Part shown: piece by piece, positions 41,819 to 49,938 of the stretch
Position numbering within the stretch: position 1 is the stretch's first letter
Layout: each line of letters starts with the position of its first letter
Source of the DNA: JACVRW01 sp963739095
Lineage (GTDB): Bacteria > Actinomycetota > Thermoleophilia > Solirubrobacterales > Thermoleophilaceae
DNA length: 64,000 nucleotides
NCBI GenBank assembly: GCA_963739095.1
Contig: CAVTZF010000030.1
Location: 124,001 to 188,000 of the forward strand
Direction: 5' to 3'
The notes under the pieces: generated by a model
The model's database searches: none
What the model saw: the letters and a program-made list of their open reading frames with translations, nothing else
What the model was told of the DNA's origin: nothing
Position numbers and translations under genes: made by a program

Positions 41819-42358
41819 GTGGCCCAGACCGAGACGACCCAGCGGCAGGACATCGATCAGGCCTGGGTCGAGGAGTTCGTCAAGCGCTGGGAGGCCGCGT
41901 GGAACTCGCACGAGCCGGACCGGCTGCTCGAGTTGATGACCGATGACATCGTGTACGACGACTCCGCGTGGCCGACGACGATGCGCGGCCACGACGATGT
42001 GCGCCACTTCCTCGACTCCGTGTGGCGGGCGTTCCCCGACCTCCGGTTCGAGTTGACCGATGGCCCCTACCTCGCGACAGGGGAGCCGAAGGCGGCGTTC
42101 CGCTCGGTGGGCAGCGCTACGCACACCGGACCGATCGATCCGCCCGGCTTTGCGGCTACCGGCAAGCGCATCGAGTTCGAGGGGGCGGACTTCCACGAGT
42201 ACCGCGACGGCCGCGTCTGCCGGCTCCGGATCGTGTTCGACATGATGGATTTGGGCCGCCAGATCGGGACGCTTCCGCAACCCGGATCACCGATGGAGAA
42301 GGCAGGCGCCGCCGCTCAGCGGCTCGCCGTGAAGGTGCGCGAGCAGCTGCACCGCTGA
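41819..42358 (+). CDS. SnoaL-like ester cyclase-type (NTF2-fold) protein
   Basis: 179 residues: WVEEFVKRWEAAWNSHEPDRLLELMTDDIVYDD, AFPDLRFELTDGPYLATG, and GADFHEYRDGRVCRLRIVFDMM, with the aspartates of SnoaL polyketide cyclases. The AGGAGG and GTG at 41819 give the start; the frame is open upstream but without sense. Substrate not known. It lies in the block that separates ybaB from recR. Confidence 0.82.
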   Translation: MAQTETTQRQDIDQAWVEEFVKRWEAAWNSHEPDRLLELMTDDIVYDDSAWPTTMRGHDDVRHFLDSVWRAFPDLRFELTDGPYLATGEPKAAFRSVGSATHTGPIDPPGFAATGKRIEFEGADFHEYRDGRVCRLRIVFDMMDLGRQIGTLPQPGSPMEKAGAAAQRLAVKVREQLHR

Positions 42359-42362
42359 TCGC

Positions 42363-42857
42363 TCACTGCCAGTCCGCCACGCCCTCGCCGCCGACCGGGT
42401 CGTCCGGGGGCGGCCCGAGTGCCGCGATCCGCTCCCGTGCGGCCTCGACCTCGGCTGGATCGTCGCCGCGGAGCAGGTCGTAGTTCTCCTGTCCTGGTGG
42501 ATATGCGCCGACGACGGTGAAGCCCGCCGCTGAGCTCGCCCGGCGGTGCCCGGTCCCGGCGGGCAGCACGAGGACGTCGCCGGCGGACACGTCGAAGGCC
42601 TCTCCCTGCGGTCCGCCGAGCTCGATCGTGGCCCCGCCGGCGACGACAGCGAGCGCCTCGTGCGACGTCGAGTGGAAGTGGTGGAAGGGGAACACGCTGT
42701 TCACCCAAGAGCCGCCCCAGCCGTGCTGCGCGAACAGCCGGCGGGCGGCGGCAGCGCCCGCGGTGGCGTCGTCGACTCCGTGGTAGATGAGCACCGGGAA
42801 GCGCGGGTTGTTCGGGATCTGGTCGCCCGGAGGCGCGTGCCATTCCTCTAGCTGCAT
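42363..42857 (-). CDS. Cupin-domain protein (YjlB-like)
   Basis: 164 residues, single cupin fold. FPFHHFHSTSHEALAVVAGGATIELGG gives cupin motif 1 (His residues and Glu), and FDVSAGDVLVLPAGTGHRRAS motif 2 with its His. It resembles YjlB-type cupins of unknown substrate, which bind a metal. ATG at 42855-42857 was chosen because the frame is open further with no sense. It converges with the SnoaL gene 4 bp away. Confidence 0.82.
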   Translation of the reverse strand: MQLEEWHAPPGDQIPNNPRFPVLIYHGVDDATAGAAAARRLFAQHGWGGSWVNSVFPFHHFHSTSHEALAVVAGGATIELGGPQGEAFDVSAGDVLVLPAGTGHRRASSAAGFTVVGAYPPGQENYDLLRGDDPAEVEAARERIAALGPPPDDPVGGEGVADWQ

Positions 42858-42867
42858 GCCCGTCTGT

Positions 42868-43683
42868 TTACCCCTTGCCCGGCCGCCGCCCCCACACCTG
42901 GTGGATCCGGGCTTGGTGGAAGACGCGTTCCGGATCACGGGCGGCCCGCTCGACATCGGCGCGGAGCTCGTCGAGCTCGGAGGCGGTTGCGGCCCCGCTC
43001 GCGAGCATGGGCTCGCGCATGTTGTCGACCAGCTCGGCAAGGAAGAGCTTGTCCTCAACCGCTGACATCGGATTCTCGACGGTGACCTCGCGCACCTCAT
43101 CGAGGCCGACGGTCGCCAGCAGCGCGGGCAGGCGCGGCCCGATCGTCGGGTCGCCGCCGTTGGCGCGGATGGTGGCGCTGAAGACCTCCTGCAGGCGATC
43201 GAGCGCCGGCGCGGGCGGCTCCGAGCGCAGCGTGCCGGTGAACAGGTCCTCGACAGCCACCCAGCCGCCGGGCCGGACAGCGCTGCGCATCGCGCGTAGG
43301 GCTCCCACGGCGTCCGGCAGGTGGTGGAGCAGCAGCCGGGCGTAGGACAGGTCGAAGGCGGCCTGCTCGGGCGGCTCGGTCACATCGGCGCGCACGAACT
43401 CCGCCCGCAGCCCGGCTTCCTGCGCTGAACGGCGCGCGATCGCCAGTGCGTCCTCGTCGATGTCCATGCCCACGACACTTGCGCCAGGGCCCACCGTTCG
43501 CGCGAGCTCAACGGTCACCTGACCATCCCCGCAGCCCACGTCCAGGCAGCGCCAGCCGGCCTCCACTCCCACGCGCGAGAGAAATGAGGCCGTCGCCGTA
43601 GCCATCACCCGCGCCTGCCGCGCCAGGCGCTCGGCGTCGGCGCGACCACCCTTGATCGTGTAGCCCGGTTGATCAGCCGCCAC
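42868..43683 (-). CDS. SAM-dependent methyltransferase
   Basis: 271 residues: SAM motif CLDVGCGDGQVTVEL, acidic VVGMDIDEDAL, and FDLSYARLLLHHLPDAVGAL, then WVAVEDLFTG. The layout is that of small-molecule methyltransferases of the UbiE/MenG group. GTG start at 43681-43683. It is divergent from recR with 49 bp between the starts. Substrate unknown. Confidence 0.85.
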   Translation of the reverse strand: MAADQPGYTIKGGRADAERLARQARVMATATASFLSRVGVEAGWRCLDVGCGDGQVTVELARTVGPGASVVGMDIDEDALAIARRSAQEAGLRAEFVRADVTEPPEQAAFDLSYARLLLHHLPDAVGALRAMRSAVRPGGWVAVEDLFTGTLRSEPPAPALDRLQEVFSATIRANGGDPTIGPRLPALLATVGLDEVREVTVENPMSAVEDKLFLAELVDNMREPMLASGAATASELDELRADVERAARDPERVFHQARIHQVWGRRPGKG

Positions 43684-43732
43684 GGCCGAGACGGTACAGG
43701 CCGCCCGGTGCCCCGGCTAGCCTTGACGACCC

Positions 43733-44335
43733 GTGTTCGCCGCACCGGTCAACCGCCTGATCACCGAGCTCGCCCGCCTGCCCGGAATCGGGCAGCGGAC
43801 GGCGCAGCGGCTCGCATTCCACATCCTCAGCGCATCGGAGGAGGAGGCGCTCGGGCTCGCCGACGCCATCCGCGAGGTCAAGGCGACCGTCGGTCACTGC
43901 GAGGTCTGCTTCAACCTGGCGACCGAGGCCACCTGCCGCATCTGCCAGGACCAGCGCCGCGAGAGCGCCACGATCTGTGTCGTCGAGCAGCCGAGCGACG
44001 TCATCCCGATCGAGCGCTCGGGCGAGTTCCAGGGCCGCTACCACGTGCTCGGCGGTGCGCTCTCCCCGATCGACGGAGTCGACCCGGAGGATCTGCACAT
44101 CTCCGAGCTGCTCGGGCGCGTCGACAACGGCGGCGCGATCCGCGAGGTGGTGATCGCAACCAACGCGACCACGACCGGCGAGGCCACCGCGCTCTACCTC
44201 GCGGACGCTCTGCGCGAGCGCTCATCCGAGGTCGTCGTCACGCGCTTGGCGAGCGGCCTGCCGGTCGGCTCAGACCTCGAGTACGCGGACGAGATCACCC
44301 TCGGCCGCGCACTCCGCGGCCGACAGGCGATCTAG
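43733..44335 (+). CDS. recR: Recombination protein RecR
   Basis: 200 residues. The N-terminal HhH (RLPGIGQRTAQRLAFHIL), the four-Cys zinc finger CEVC..CRIC, and the Toprim domain (ICVVEQPSDVIPIERSGEF, then YHVLGGALSPIDG) are complete. It helps RecFOR load RecA. The GTG start is at 43733. Normally next to ybaB, it is separated from it here by 4.1 kb of accessory genes. Confidence 0.95.
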   Translation: MFAAPVNRLITELARLPGIGQRTAQRLAFHILSASEEEALGLADAIREVKATVGHCEVCFNLATEATCRICQDQRRESATICVVEQPSDVIPIERSGEFQGRYHVLGGALSPIDGVDPEDLHISELLGRVDNGGAIREVVIATNATTTGEATALYLADALRERSSEVVVTRLASGLPVGSDLEYADEITLGRALRGRQAI

Positions 44336-44342
44336 CCGTTCG

Positions 44343-45467
44343 TCAGTCGCGGATGACGCCGCCCACGTAGGTGATCGGGGCGGTGTTGGGCTCGCCGTAG
44401 ACCGAGCAGATCGCCCGCGGCACCGTGCCCACGTTCTCCCATTCGGTCTTCACGTGCTTCGACCAGCCGCTCTGCGTGCCGAGCGTCACGCCGAAGATGC
44501 TGATCGCGCGGCGTACGGTCGCGGCGGTGCCGCTCGAGACCCACTCGGTGCTCTTGGGCGCAATGATCAGCTGGTGGTCGCTGTCCGCCGTGTGGCAGCT
44601 GCCGTCGAGCACACTCGCCGCGTCGTCGTACTTCTTGTAGTACGAGCCGCCGATGTGATGGCTCGTGCGCAGAACCCTGGTGAGGTCGCCGGGGCCGCGG
44701 TTGCAGTCGTCGCCGACGAGGTAGAAGTAGTAGTACGCGAAGCGGGTCTGCACGTACCGCGAGAAGGCGCCTGCACCCGGAGGCCGGATGATGGACCCGC
44801 GCTCGCCCACCGTCGTCCTCGTGACCGACGACTCACCGCGCGCCTCGAAGCCGCCGCGGCCGTAGGCGACCGCCCCGCCTATCTCCGAGTCGGCCTGCGA
44901 GCCGGTCGCGTAGTAGAAGGTCGAGCGGAAGCCGCCCCACTGATGCAGCTGGCCGACGCGCGTGTAGCGGGGGTAGTTCTTCGAGCGCTTCCACTCGCAG
45001 TCCGAGCGCTCCTGGCTCGCCAGCGCCGTCGTGCTGGCCGTGCCCTTGCCCCATGGCTGGAGCGGAAGACGCGGGGAGACGGACGAGTGGGCGACCCAGC
45101 GCCCGTTCGAGAGCTTGCGGGTGAACGGCAGCACGGACTTGCCGGCCGCGGTCTTGACCAGCAGCAGCAGGTTGACCGAGCCGTGATTGCGCGCGGCGGC
45201 GCGCCGCAGCAGTGGCGTGGGCCTCGTCGCAACGTCGAAGGCGCCGCTCTCGACCGTGGCGAAGCCGACGGTCTTGAACGTCCCCCGCCTGCGGTAGGCG
45301 CTCTCGTCGAGGAAGACGGTCGCCGTGCCCGTGACGGCGGCCGAGGAGAACGCGCCAGGCGGCGGCGCGACGCTGCCCTCGATCAGCTGTGGCGCGGCGG
45401 AGGCAGGCGCGGCGCCGGCGGCCAGCAGGCCGAGCGCGAGGGCGGGCAGGACGACGCGGCGAGTCAT
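44343..45467 (-). CDS. Secreted protein, unknown function
   Basis: 374 residues. A Sec signal peptide (RRVVLPALALGLLAAGAAPASA) precedes a mature part with repeated hydrophobic strands, many Tyr (FAYYYFYLVGDDCN), and a last third with His-Asp stretches (SDHQLIIAPKSTEWV). No family recognised. The ATG at 45465-45467 faces the LysM gene, and both start in a region with a nested palindrome, so they may be regulated together. Confidence 0.7.
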   Translation of the reverse strand: MTRRVVLPALALGLLAAGAAPASAAPQLIEGSVAPPPGAFSSAAVTGTATVFLDESAYRRRGTFKTVGFATVESGAFDVATRPTPLLRRAAARNHGSVNLLLLVKTAAGKSVLPFTRKLSNGRWVAHSSVSPRLPLQPWGKGTASTTALASQERSDCEWKRSKNYPRYTRVGQLHQWGGFRSTFYYATGSQADSEIGGAVAYGRGGFEARGESSVTRTTVGERGSIIRPPGAGAFSRYVQTRFAYYYFYLVGDDCNRGPGDLTRVLRTSHHIGGSYYKKYDDAASVLDGSCHTADSDHQLIIAPKSTEWVSSGTAATVRRAISIFGVTLGTQSGWSKHVKTEWENVGTVPRAICSVYGEPNTAPITYVGGVIRD

Positions 45468-45494
45468 GAGCGTGTTGGATCTCCTTCGGACGCT

Positions 45495-45535
45495 AGGTTT
45501 TTGCATCATCCCCCTAGGGGAATCACTAGAAACCT
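45495..45535. promoter_or_regulatory. Nested palindrome between divergent genes
   Basis: The perfect palindrome CCCCTAGGGG lies at 45511-45520. Outside it AGGTTT (45495-45500) and AAACCT (45530-45535) are inverted, almost symmetrically about the same centre. It sits between the starts of the secreted-protein gene and the LysM gene, and reaches to one base before the LysM ATG. It is a likely operator for a dimeric regulator or part of a divergent promoter; the regulator is unknown. Confidence 0.45.
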
Positions 45536-45536
45536 G

Positions 45537-46397
45537 ATGGGTTACGCGGGCACAGCGAGGGGGATCGGCCGGAGCGCGGCGCTCGCGGTCGCCGCCGTGT
45601 TCGCTCCGAGCCTCGGGCCTGCCGCGGCCGGCGCCCAGGTGCCGCCGCCTCCGCCGCCGGGGGCGAGCGAGCAAGAGGTCCTCGACTACCTCGATCAGCT
45701 CGACGCCCAGACTCCGCTCGAGCCGACACCGGTCCTGTCCGAGGAGCCGACGCCCGAGGAGCAGGCCGACATCGATGCCACCGCGGACGACGAGCCGACG
45801 CCCGGCCCACCGCCTCCTGCGGAGCCGCCGGACCCGCCGCCCGTGGTGCCGCCGCCCGTCGAGCCGCCGCCCGTCGAGCCGCCGCCCGTGGTGCCGCCGC
45901 CGGTCGAGGCGCCTCCGGCCGAGCCGCAGCCGCCCGTTGAGACGCCGCCGGCCCCCGTCGAGACGGCGCCCGCGCCGGTGGTTCCGGCGCCCCCCGCAGC
46001 TCCCGCTCCTCCGGCGGCGACGCCGCCCGTCGGAGAGCAGGCCGCTCCGCCGGCAAAGCGGACGCCACAGCGTGTCGAGGCGACCCCGCCCACGCCGCCA
46101 CAGCCGGCGCCCACCGTGATCGAGCCGGTGCCGGTCGCACCCGCCCCCGTGCCGGTCGCGGCCCAGGCCGAGGCACCTGCACCGGTGCAAGCGGCGGGCT
46201 CCAGGCGCGTCCACGTCATACGCTCCGGCGAGTCGCTGTGGTCGATCGCCGAGGATCTGCTCGGCAGCGGCGCCTCAACCGAGCAGATCGCACGCGCCGT
46301 CGAGCGGCTCTGGGAGCTGAACGCGGACCGCATCGGCACCGGCGACCCGGACCTGATCGTGTCGGGCCAGCGCCTCGTCGTTCCGCGCGACCTCTAG
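45537..46397 (+). CDS. Proline-rich LysM cell-wall-binding protein
   Basis: 286 residues. A signal region (ALAVAAVFAPSLGPAAAGAQ) leads to an acidic stretch, then about 100 residues of Pro/Glu/Val repeats (PPVEPPPVEPPP, PPVVPPPVEAPP), then a C-terminal LysM domain (VHVIRSGESLWSIAEDLLG to VSGQRLVVPRDL). It probably binds peptidoglycan with the Pro-rich part as a stiff spacer. The ATG at 45537 is chosen because the frame upstream overlaps the divergent gene. Confidence 0.82.
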   Translation: MGYAGTARGIGRSAALAVAAVFAPSLGPAAAGAQVPPPPPPGASEQEVLDYLDQLDAQTPLEPTPVLSEEPTPEEQADIDATADDEPTPGPPPPAEPPDPPPVVPPPVEPPPVEPPPVVPPPVEAPPAEPQPPVETPPAPVETAPAPVVPAPPAAPAPPAATPPVGEQAAPPAKRTPQRVEATPPTPPQPAPTVIEPVPVAPAPVPVAAQAEAPAPVQAAGSRRVHVIRSGESLWSIAEDLLGSGASTEQIARAVERLWELNADRIGTGDPDLIVSGQRLVVPRDL

Positions 46398-47140
46398 CTC
46401 TCGACGTCCCGGCGGCGCAACAGTGCGACGCCCGCGGCGAAGGCGATCCCGATCCAACCCAGCAGCGCCAGCGTTGCGAGCTGCGGGTTGAGCAGGTTCG
46501 CTTCGTCGAGGCCGACGGCTGCCGGGTCGATGCCCGTCGCCGCCGTCGGGAGCGCGACGAAGGGGCCGAACCTACCCACCTCCGGAACGATCGCGAGCAG
46601 CATCGGCTCCAGGACGAAGGTCGCCACCAGCACGCCCACGATCGCCGCGACCTGGTTGCGGACGAGCGCGCCCAGCGCGACGCCGAACGCGCCCACGAGG
46701 GCGGCGAGCCCGGCGCTCCGCGTGACGTACTCGGCGAGCTCGCCGACGTCCGGGCCCGGGAGGTCTCGCACACCGACGAACACGAGCCCGACGACCGTCA
46801 CCGCCGCGGATATCAGCAGCGAGAGCACCAGCCCTGCGCCCGCGAAGGCGACCGCCTTCGCGGCGAGGAAACGCAGCCGGTCGGGCGCCGCCAGCAGAGC
46901 GCCGGTGATGGTGCGATGACGCCATTCGCCCGTGATGCCGATGACGGCCAGGATCAGGATGAACGCGCTGCTGAAGTCATTGGCGAAGATGTCGACGACC
47001 ACGTCCTCCGGCTGGGGCTCGGACAGCACGCCGGTGAGGACCGTCACGAGCAGCGACAGCCCGCCGGCGACGGCGGTGAGCGCGACGAACGTGCGAGTCG
47101 TGCGCAGCTTGATGAACTCGGATCGCAACAGGGTGGTCAT
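46394..47140 (-). CDS. ABC-2 type transporter permease
   Basis: 248 residues with six membrane helices: LLRSEFIKLRTTRTFVAL at the start is typical of ABC-2 permeases (BcrB/YhcJ-like). It follows its ATPase gene, overlapping it by 4 bp. The pair follows a two-component system on the same strand and is a likely target of it. Efflux of a toxic or antimicrobial compound is the common role. Confidence 0.88.
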   Translation of the reverse strand: MTTLLRSEFIKLRTTRTFVALTAVAGGLSLLVTVLTGVLSEPQPEDVVVDIFANDFSSAFILILAVIGITGEWRHRTITGALLAAPDRLRFLAAKAVAFAGAGLVLSLLISAAVTVVGLVFVGVRDLPGPDVGELAEYVTRSAGLAALVGAFGVALGALVRNQVAAIVGVLVATFVLEPMLLAIVPEVGRFGPFVALPTAATGIDPAAVGLDEANLLNPQLATLALLGWIGIAFAAGVALLRRRDVES

Positions 47141-48033
47141 GCCGCCTCCGCGGTGAGGTCGAGGAATGCGTCTTCCAGTGAGCGGCCGGTGGCGGCGAGC
47201 TCGCGCAGCGGGATTCCCTCGCGCGCGGCCAGCAGACCGACTTCGTCCGGGGTCATGCCGGGCGCGACGATCGTGTCGGCGCCCAGGCGCTCGACCAGCC
47301 GGCCGCCGTTGCTGAGCACGGCGGCAAGCCGCTCGGGCTCGCCGCTGCGCACGCGCGTGGCGGACTCGCCGCCGTCGCCGCCCAGCACCTCGTTGAGCGG
47401 GCCGCTCGCGCGCAGACCGCCGCTGGAGATGACCACCACGTCGTCGGCGCTCAAGGCCAGCTCCGACAGCAGGTGGCTCGAGACGAGCACCGCGCGGCCG
47501 CGGGCGGACTCGGCGCGCAGGAGGTCGCGCACCCAGCGGATTCCGGGCGGGTCGAGCCCGTTGGTCGGCTCGTCCAGGATCAGAACCTCGGGGTCGCCGA
47601 GCAGCGCGGCGGCGATGGCCAGCCGCTGGCGCATGCCCATCGAGTAGCCCTTCACGCGCCGGCGCCCCGCACCGCTCAGCTCGACGAGCTCGAGGACCTC
47701 GTCGACCCGCGCCTCGGGATGGTCGCCCGCCGCGGCAAGCACGCGCAGGTGGTTGCGGCCGCTGCGACCCGGATGGAAGCTCGCGTCCTCGAGTACCGCA
47801 CCCACGTGCGTGCTTGGGCGCTCGAGCTCCCCGTAGCTTCGGCCGTCGAACGTGCCCTCGCCCGAGTCCGGATGCACGAGCCCGAGCAGCATTCGCAAGG
47901 TGGTCGATTTTCCGGCACCGTTCGGCCCGATGAAGCCGGTAACCCGTCCGGCGTTCACCTCAAAGGTGAGGTCACGCACCGCCTGGACGGATCCGAAGCG
48001 CCGGCTCAGCCCTCTTATCTCGATTGCAGCCAT
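47137..48033 (-). CDS. ABC transporter ATPase
   Basis: 298 residues. Walker A GPNGAGKSTTL, signature YSMGMRQRLAIA, Walker B VLILDEPTNGLD and the switch His in VSSHLLSELAL are complete. The C-terminal extension is typical of CcmA/NatA-like ATPases. It pairs with the ABC-2 permease downstream. Start is ATG 48031-48033; the longer frame adds twelve unlikely residues. It lies 67 bp after the response regulator gene. Confidence 0.93.
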   Translation of the reverse strand: MAAIEIRGLSRRFGSVQAVRDLTFEVNAGRVTGFIGPNGAGKSTTLRMLLGLVHPDSGEGTFDGRSYGELERPSTHVGAVLEDASFHPGRSGRNHLRVLAAAGDHPEARVDEVLELVELSGAGRRRVKGYSMGMRQRLAIAAALLGDPEVLILDEPTNGLDPPGIRWVRDLLRAESARGRAVLVSSHLLSELALSADDVVVISSGGLRASGPLNEVLGGDGGESATRVRSGEPERLAAVLSNGGRLVERLGADTIVAPGMTPDEVGLLAAREGIPLRELAATGRSLEDAFLDLTAEAA

Positions 48034-48100
48034 GCGAGCCAAGCTAAGCCGCGGGAGGCTCCACGACATCGGTCTGAGGAGTGGACCTGGAGCTCAGCCT

Positions 48101-48763
48101 TCAGGATGAGCGCGGCCGCACCAGGCCGACGTCGTAGGCGTGGACGACCGCCTGCACGCGGTCGCGCAGGCCGAGCTTGCGCAGGACGGACGAGACGTGC
48201 GTTTTCACGGTCGCCTCTGTAAGCACGAGCCGCTTCGCGATCTCCGCGTTCGAGAGGGCGAGTGCCACGAGCCGGAACACCTCGAGCTCGCGTTCCGTCA
48301 GCTCCTCGAGCGACTCGGGGGTGGGCCCCGGATCGGGGATCGTGCCCGCGAAGCGGTCGAGCAGGCGCCGCGTGGCGCTCGGGGCAAGCAGCGCCTCACC
48401 GGCCGCCACCACGCGGACGGCGTCGGCCAGGTCGCCGGGGCGCACGTCCTTCAGGAGGAAGCCGCTCGCGCCGGCGCGCACGGCGGCAAAGACGTACTCG
48501 TCGAGGTCATAGGTGGTGAGCACCACGACGCGGGTGGGGCTGCCGGAGGCTGCGATGCGGCGGGTTGCCTCGAGGCCGTCCATGCCGGGCATGCGGATGT
48601 CCATCAGCACGACGTCGGGCTGCAGGCGCTCGACCAGCTCGACGGCCTCCGCGCCGTCGCCGGCCTCGCCCGTGACCTCGATGTCGTCGCGGGCGTCGAG
48701 GATCATGCGAAAGCCGCCGCGGACGAGCGCCTGGTCGTCGGCGACGACGACGCTGGTGCTCAT
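48101..48763 (-). CDS. NarL-family response regulator
   Basis: 220 residues. Receiver: acidic pair in VVVADDQALV, phospho-Asp in VVLMDIRMPGMDG, Lys in GFLLKDVRPGD. HTH: LTERELEVFRLVALALSNAEI with EATVKTHVSSVLRKL. It overlaps the kinase gene by 4 bp and is followed by an ABC transporter, the usual DesR- or LiaR-like arrangement. All phosphorylation residues intact. Confidence 0.93.
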   Translation of the reverse strand: MSTSVVVADDQALVRGGFRMILDARDDIEVTGEAGDGAEAVELVERLQPDVVLMDIRMPGMDGLEATRRIAASGSPTRVVVLTTYDLDEYVFAAVRAGASGFLLKDVRPGDLADAVRVVAAGEALLAPSATRRLLDRFAGTIPDPGPTPESLEELTERELEVFRLVALALSNAEIAKRLVLTEATVKTHVSSVLRKLGLRDRVQAVVHAYDVGLVRPRSS

Positions 48764-49893
48764 TGCGCGACCTCGAGCGGCAGCCGAGCGTGGACGCGAT
48801 AGCCGCCGTCCGGCAGCGGGCCCGCCTCGAACGTCCCGCCGAGCATCGTGGCTCGCTCCCGCATGCCGACGAGCCCGTGGCCGCCCTCGCCGACGGCGAC
48901 GGCGGGCCGGCCGTTGTCGCGCACATCGACCTCGAGCGCCTCGGGGCCCAGGCTCAGGATGACCTCCGCGCGTGTGGCGCGAGCGTGGCGCAACGTGTTC
49001 GTGAGTGCCTCCTGGACGATCCGGTACGCCGACAGGTCGACGCCCGCCGGCACGTCGCCGTCGCCCTCGCGACGCATCACGACATCGAGCCCGCCGGCGC
49101 GCAGCGGCTCGGCGAGCTCGTCCAGGCGGTCGAGCCCGGGCGCCGGCGCGTGCTCGGGCCCTTCGTCGTCCGCCCGCATCGCGCCGAGCACGAGCCGCAG
49201 CTCGCGCAGCGCTTCGCGCCCGGTCTGCTCGATCGAGCGGAGCGCGGCGCGCGCCTGCCCGGGCTGCTCGTCGAACACGTCGTCGGCGGCGGCCGCCTGC
49301 ACGACGATCACCGAGACCGAGTGCGCGACGACGTCGTGCAGCTCGCGCGCGATGCGCGCCTGCTCGTCCGCGACCGCGCGCCGGGCCTCCTCGTGAATCA
49401 CGACCCGGCGGTTGCGCGCCGCCTCACCGAGCGCCCAGGCGCCGAAGCCGAGGACGATCGCGAAGTAGGCGTCGCCCGCGCTCATCGAGAAGAAGTTGAT
49501 CGAGGCGACAGCGGTCAGCCCCGCCAGTCCGAGCAGCGACACGCGCGGCGGCAGGATCGATGCGAGCGTGCCGACGGCGAAGTAGCCGGCCACCGGAAGA
49601 ACCGTGTCCGGTGAGATCGCCAGCACCGCGAGCCCCGCGGTGAGGCACACGCCCGTCACCTGCAGCGGGTGGCTTCGCCGCCAACGCAGCGCGAGACCCT
49701 GAACGACGGCGAGCGCCAGCAGCAGCAGAAAGACGCCGATTGGGGCCCCGTCCTCCCGCTCGCCCAGCGCGATGAGCACGTAGAAGATCCCGACGCCCCA
49801 GGGGATCACCACGTCCGCAACGCCACGGAGGCTGGCGGCTGTCCAAGGGCGGCGCATGCCTCGGATCGTGCCGGGTCGCCGCACTCGCTGCAT
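48760..49893 (-). CDS. Sensor histidine kinase, HisKA_3 type
   Basis: About 377 residues. Four to six membrane helices occupy the first half (GVADVVIPWGVGIFYVLIAL through ASINFFSMSAGDAYFAIVLGF), then HisKA_3 with phospho-His in IARELHDVVAHSVS and HATPase with EALTNTLRHARATR and GHGLVGMRERA. No periplasmic domain, so it senses within the membrane, as DesK-like kinases do. Starts are ATG at 49893 or 49857. Divergent from the molybdopterin gene. Confidence 0.9.
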   Translation of the reverse strand: MQRVRRPGTIRGMRRPWTAASLRGVADVVIPWGVGIFYVLIALGEREDGAPIGVFLLLLALAVVQGLALRWRRSHPLQVTGVCLTAGLAVLAISPDTVLPVAGYFAVGTLASILPPRVSLLGLAGLTAVASINFFSMSAGDAYFAIVLGFGAWALGEAARNRRVVIHEEARRAVADEQARIARELHDVVAHSVSVIVVQAAAADDVFDEQPGQARAALRSIEQTGREALRELRLVLGAMRADDEGPEHAPAPGLDRLDELAEPLRAGGLDVVMRREGDGDVPAGVDLSAYRIVQEALTNTLRHARATRAEVILSLGPEALEVDVRDNGRPAVAVGEGGHGLVGMRERATMLGGTFEAGPLPDGGYRVHARLPLEVAQ

Positions 49894-49938
49894 CCGTCGG
49901 GGGTATGAGATGGCCTCAGCCGGGCGTAGCATGGGCGG

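Noticed and set aside
44454..45536. Upstream extension of the LysM gene frame
   Set aside because: It runs antisense through the secreted-protein gene; a signal-like segment and ATG at 45537 give a better start.
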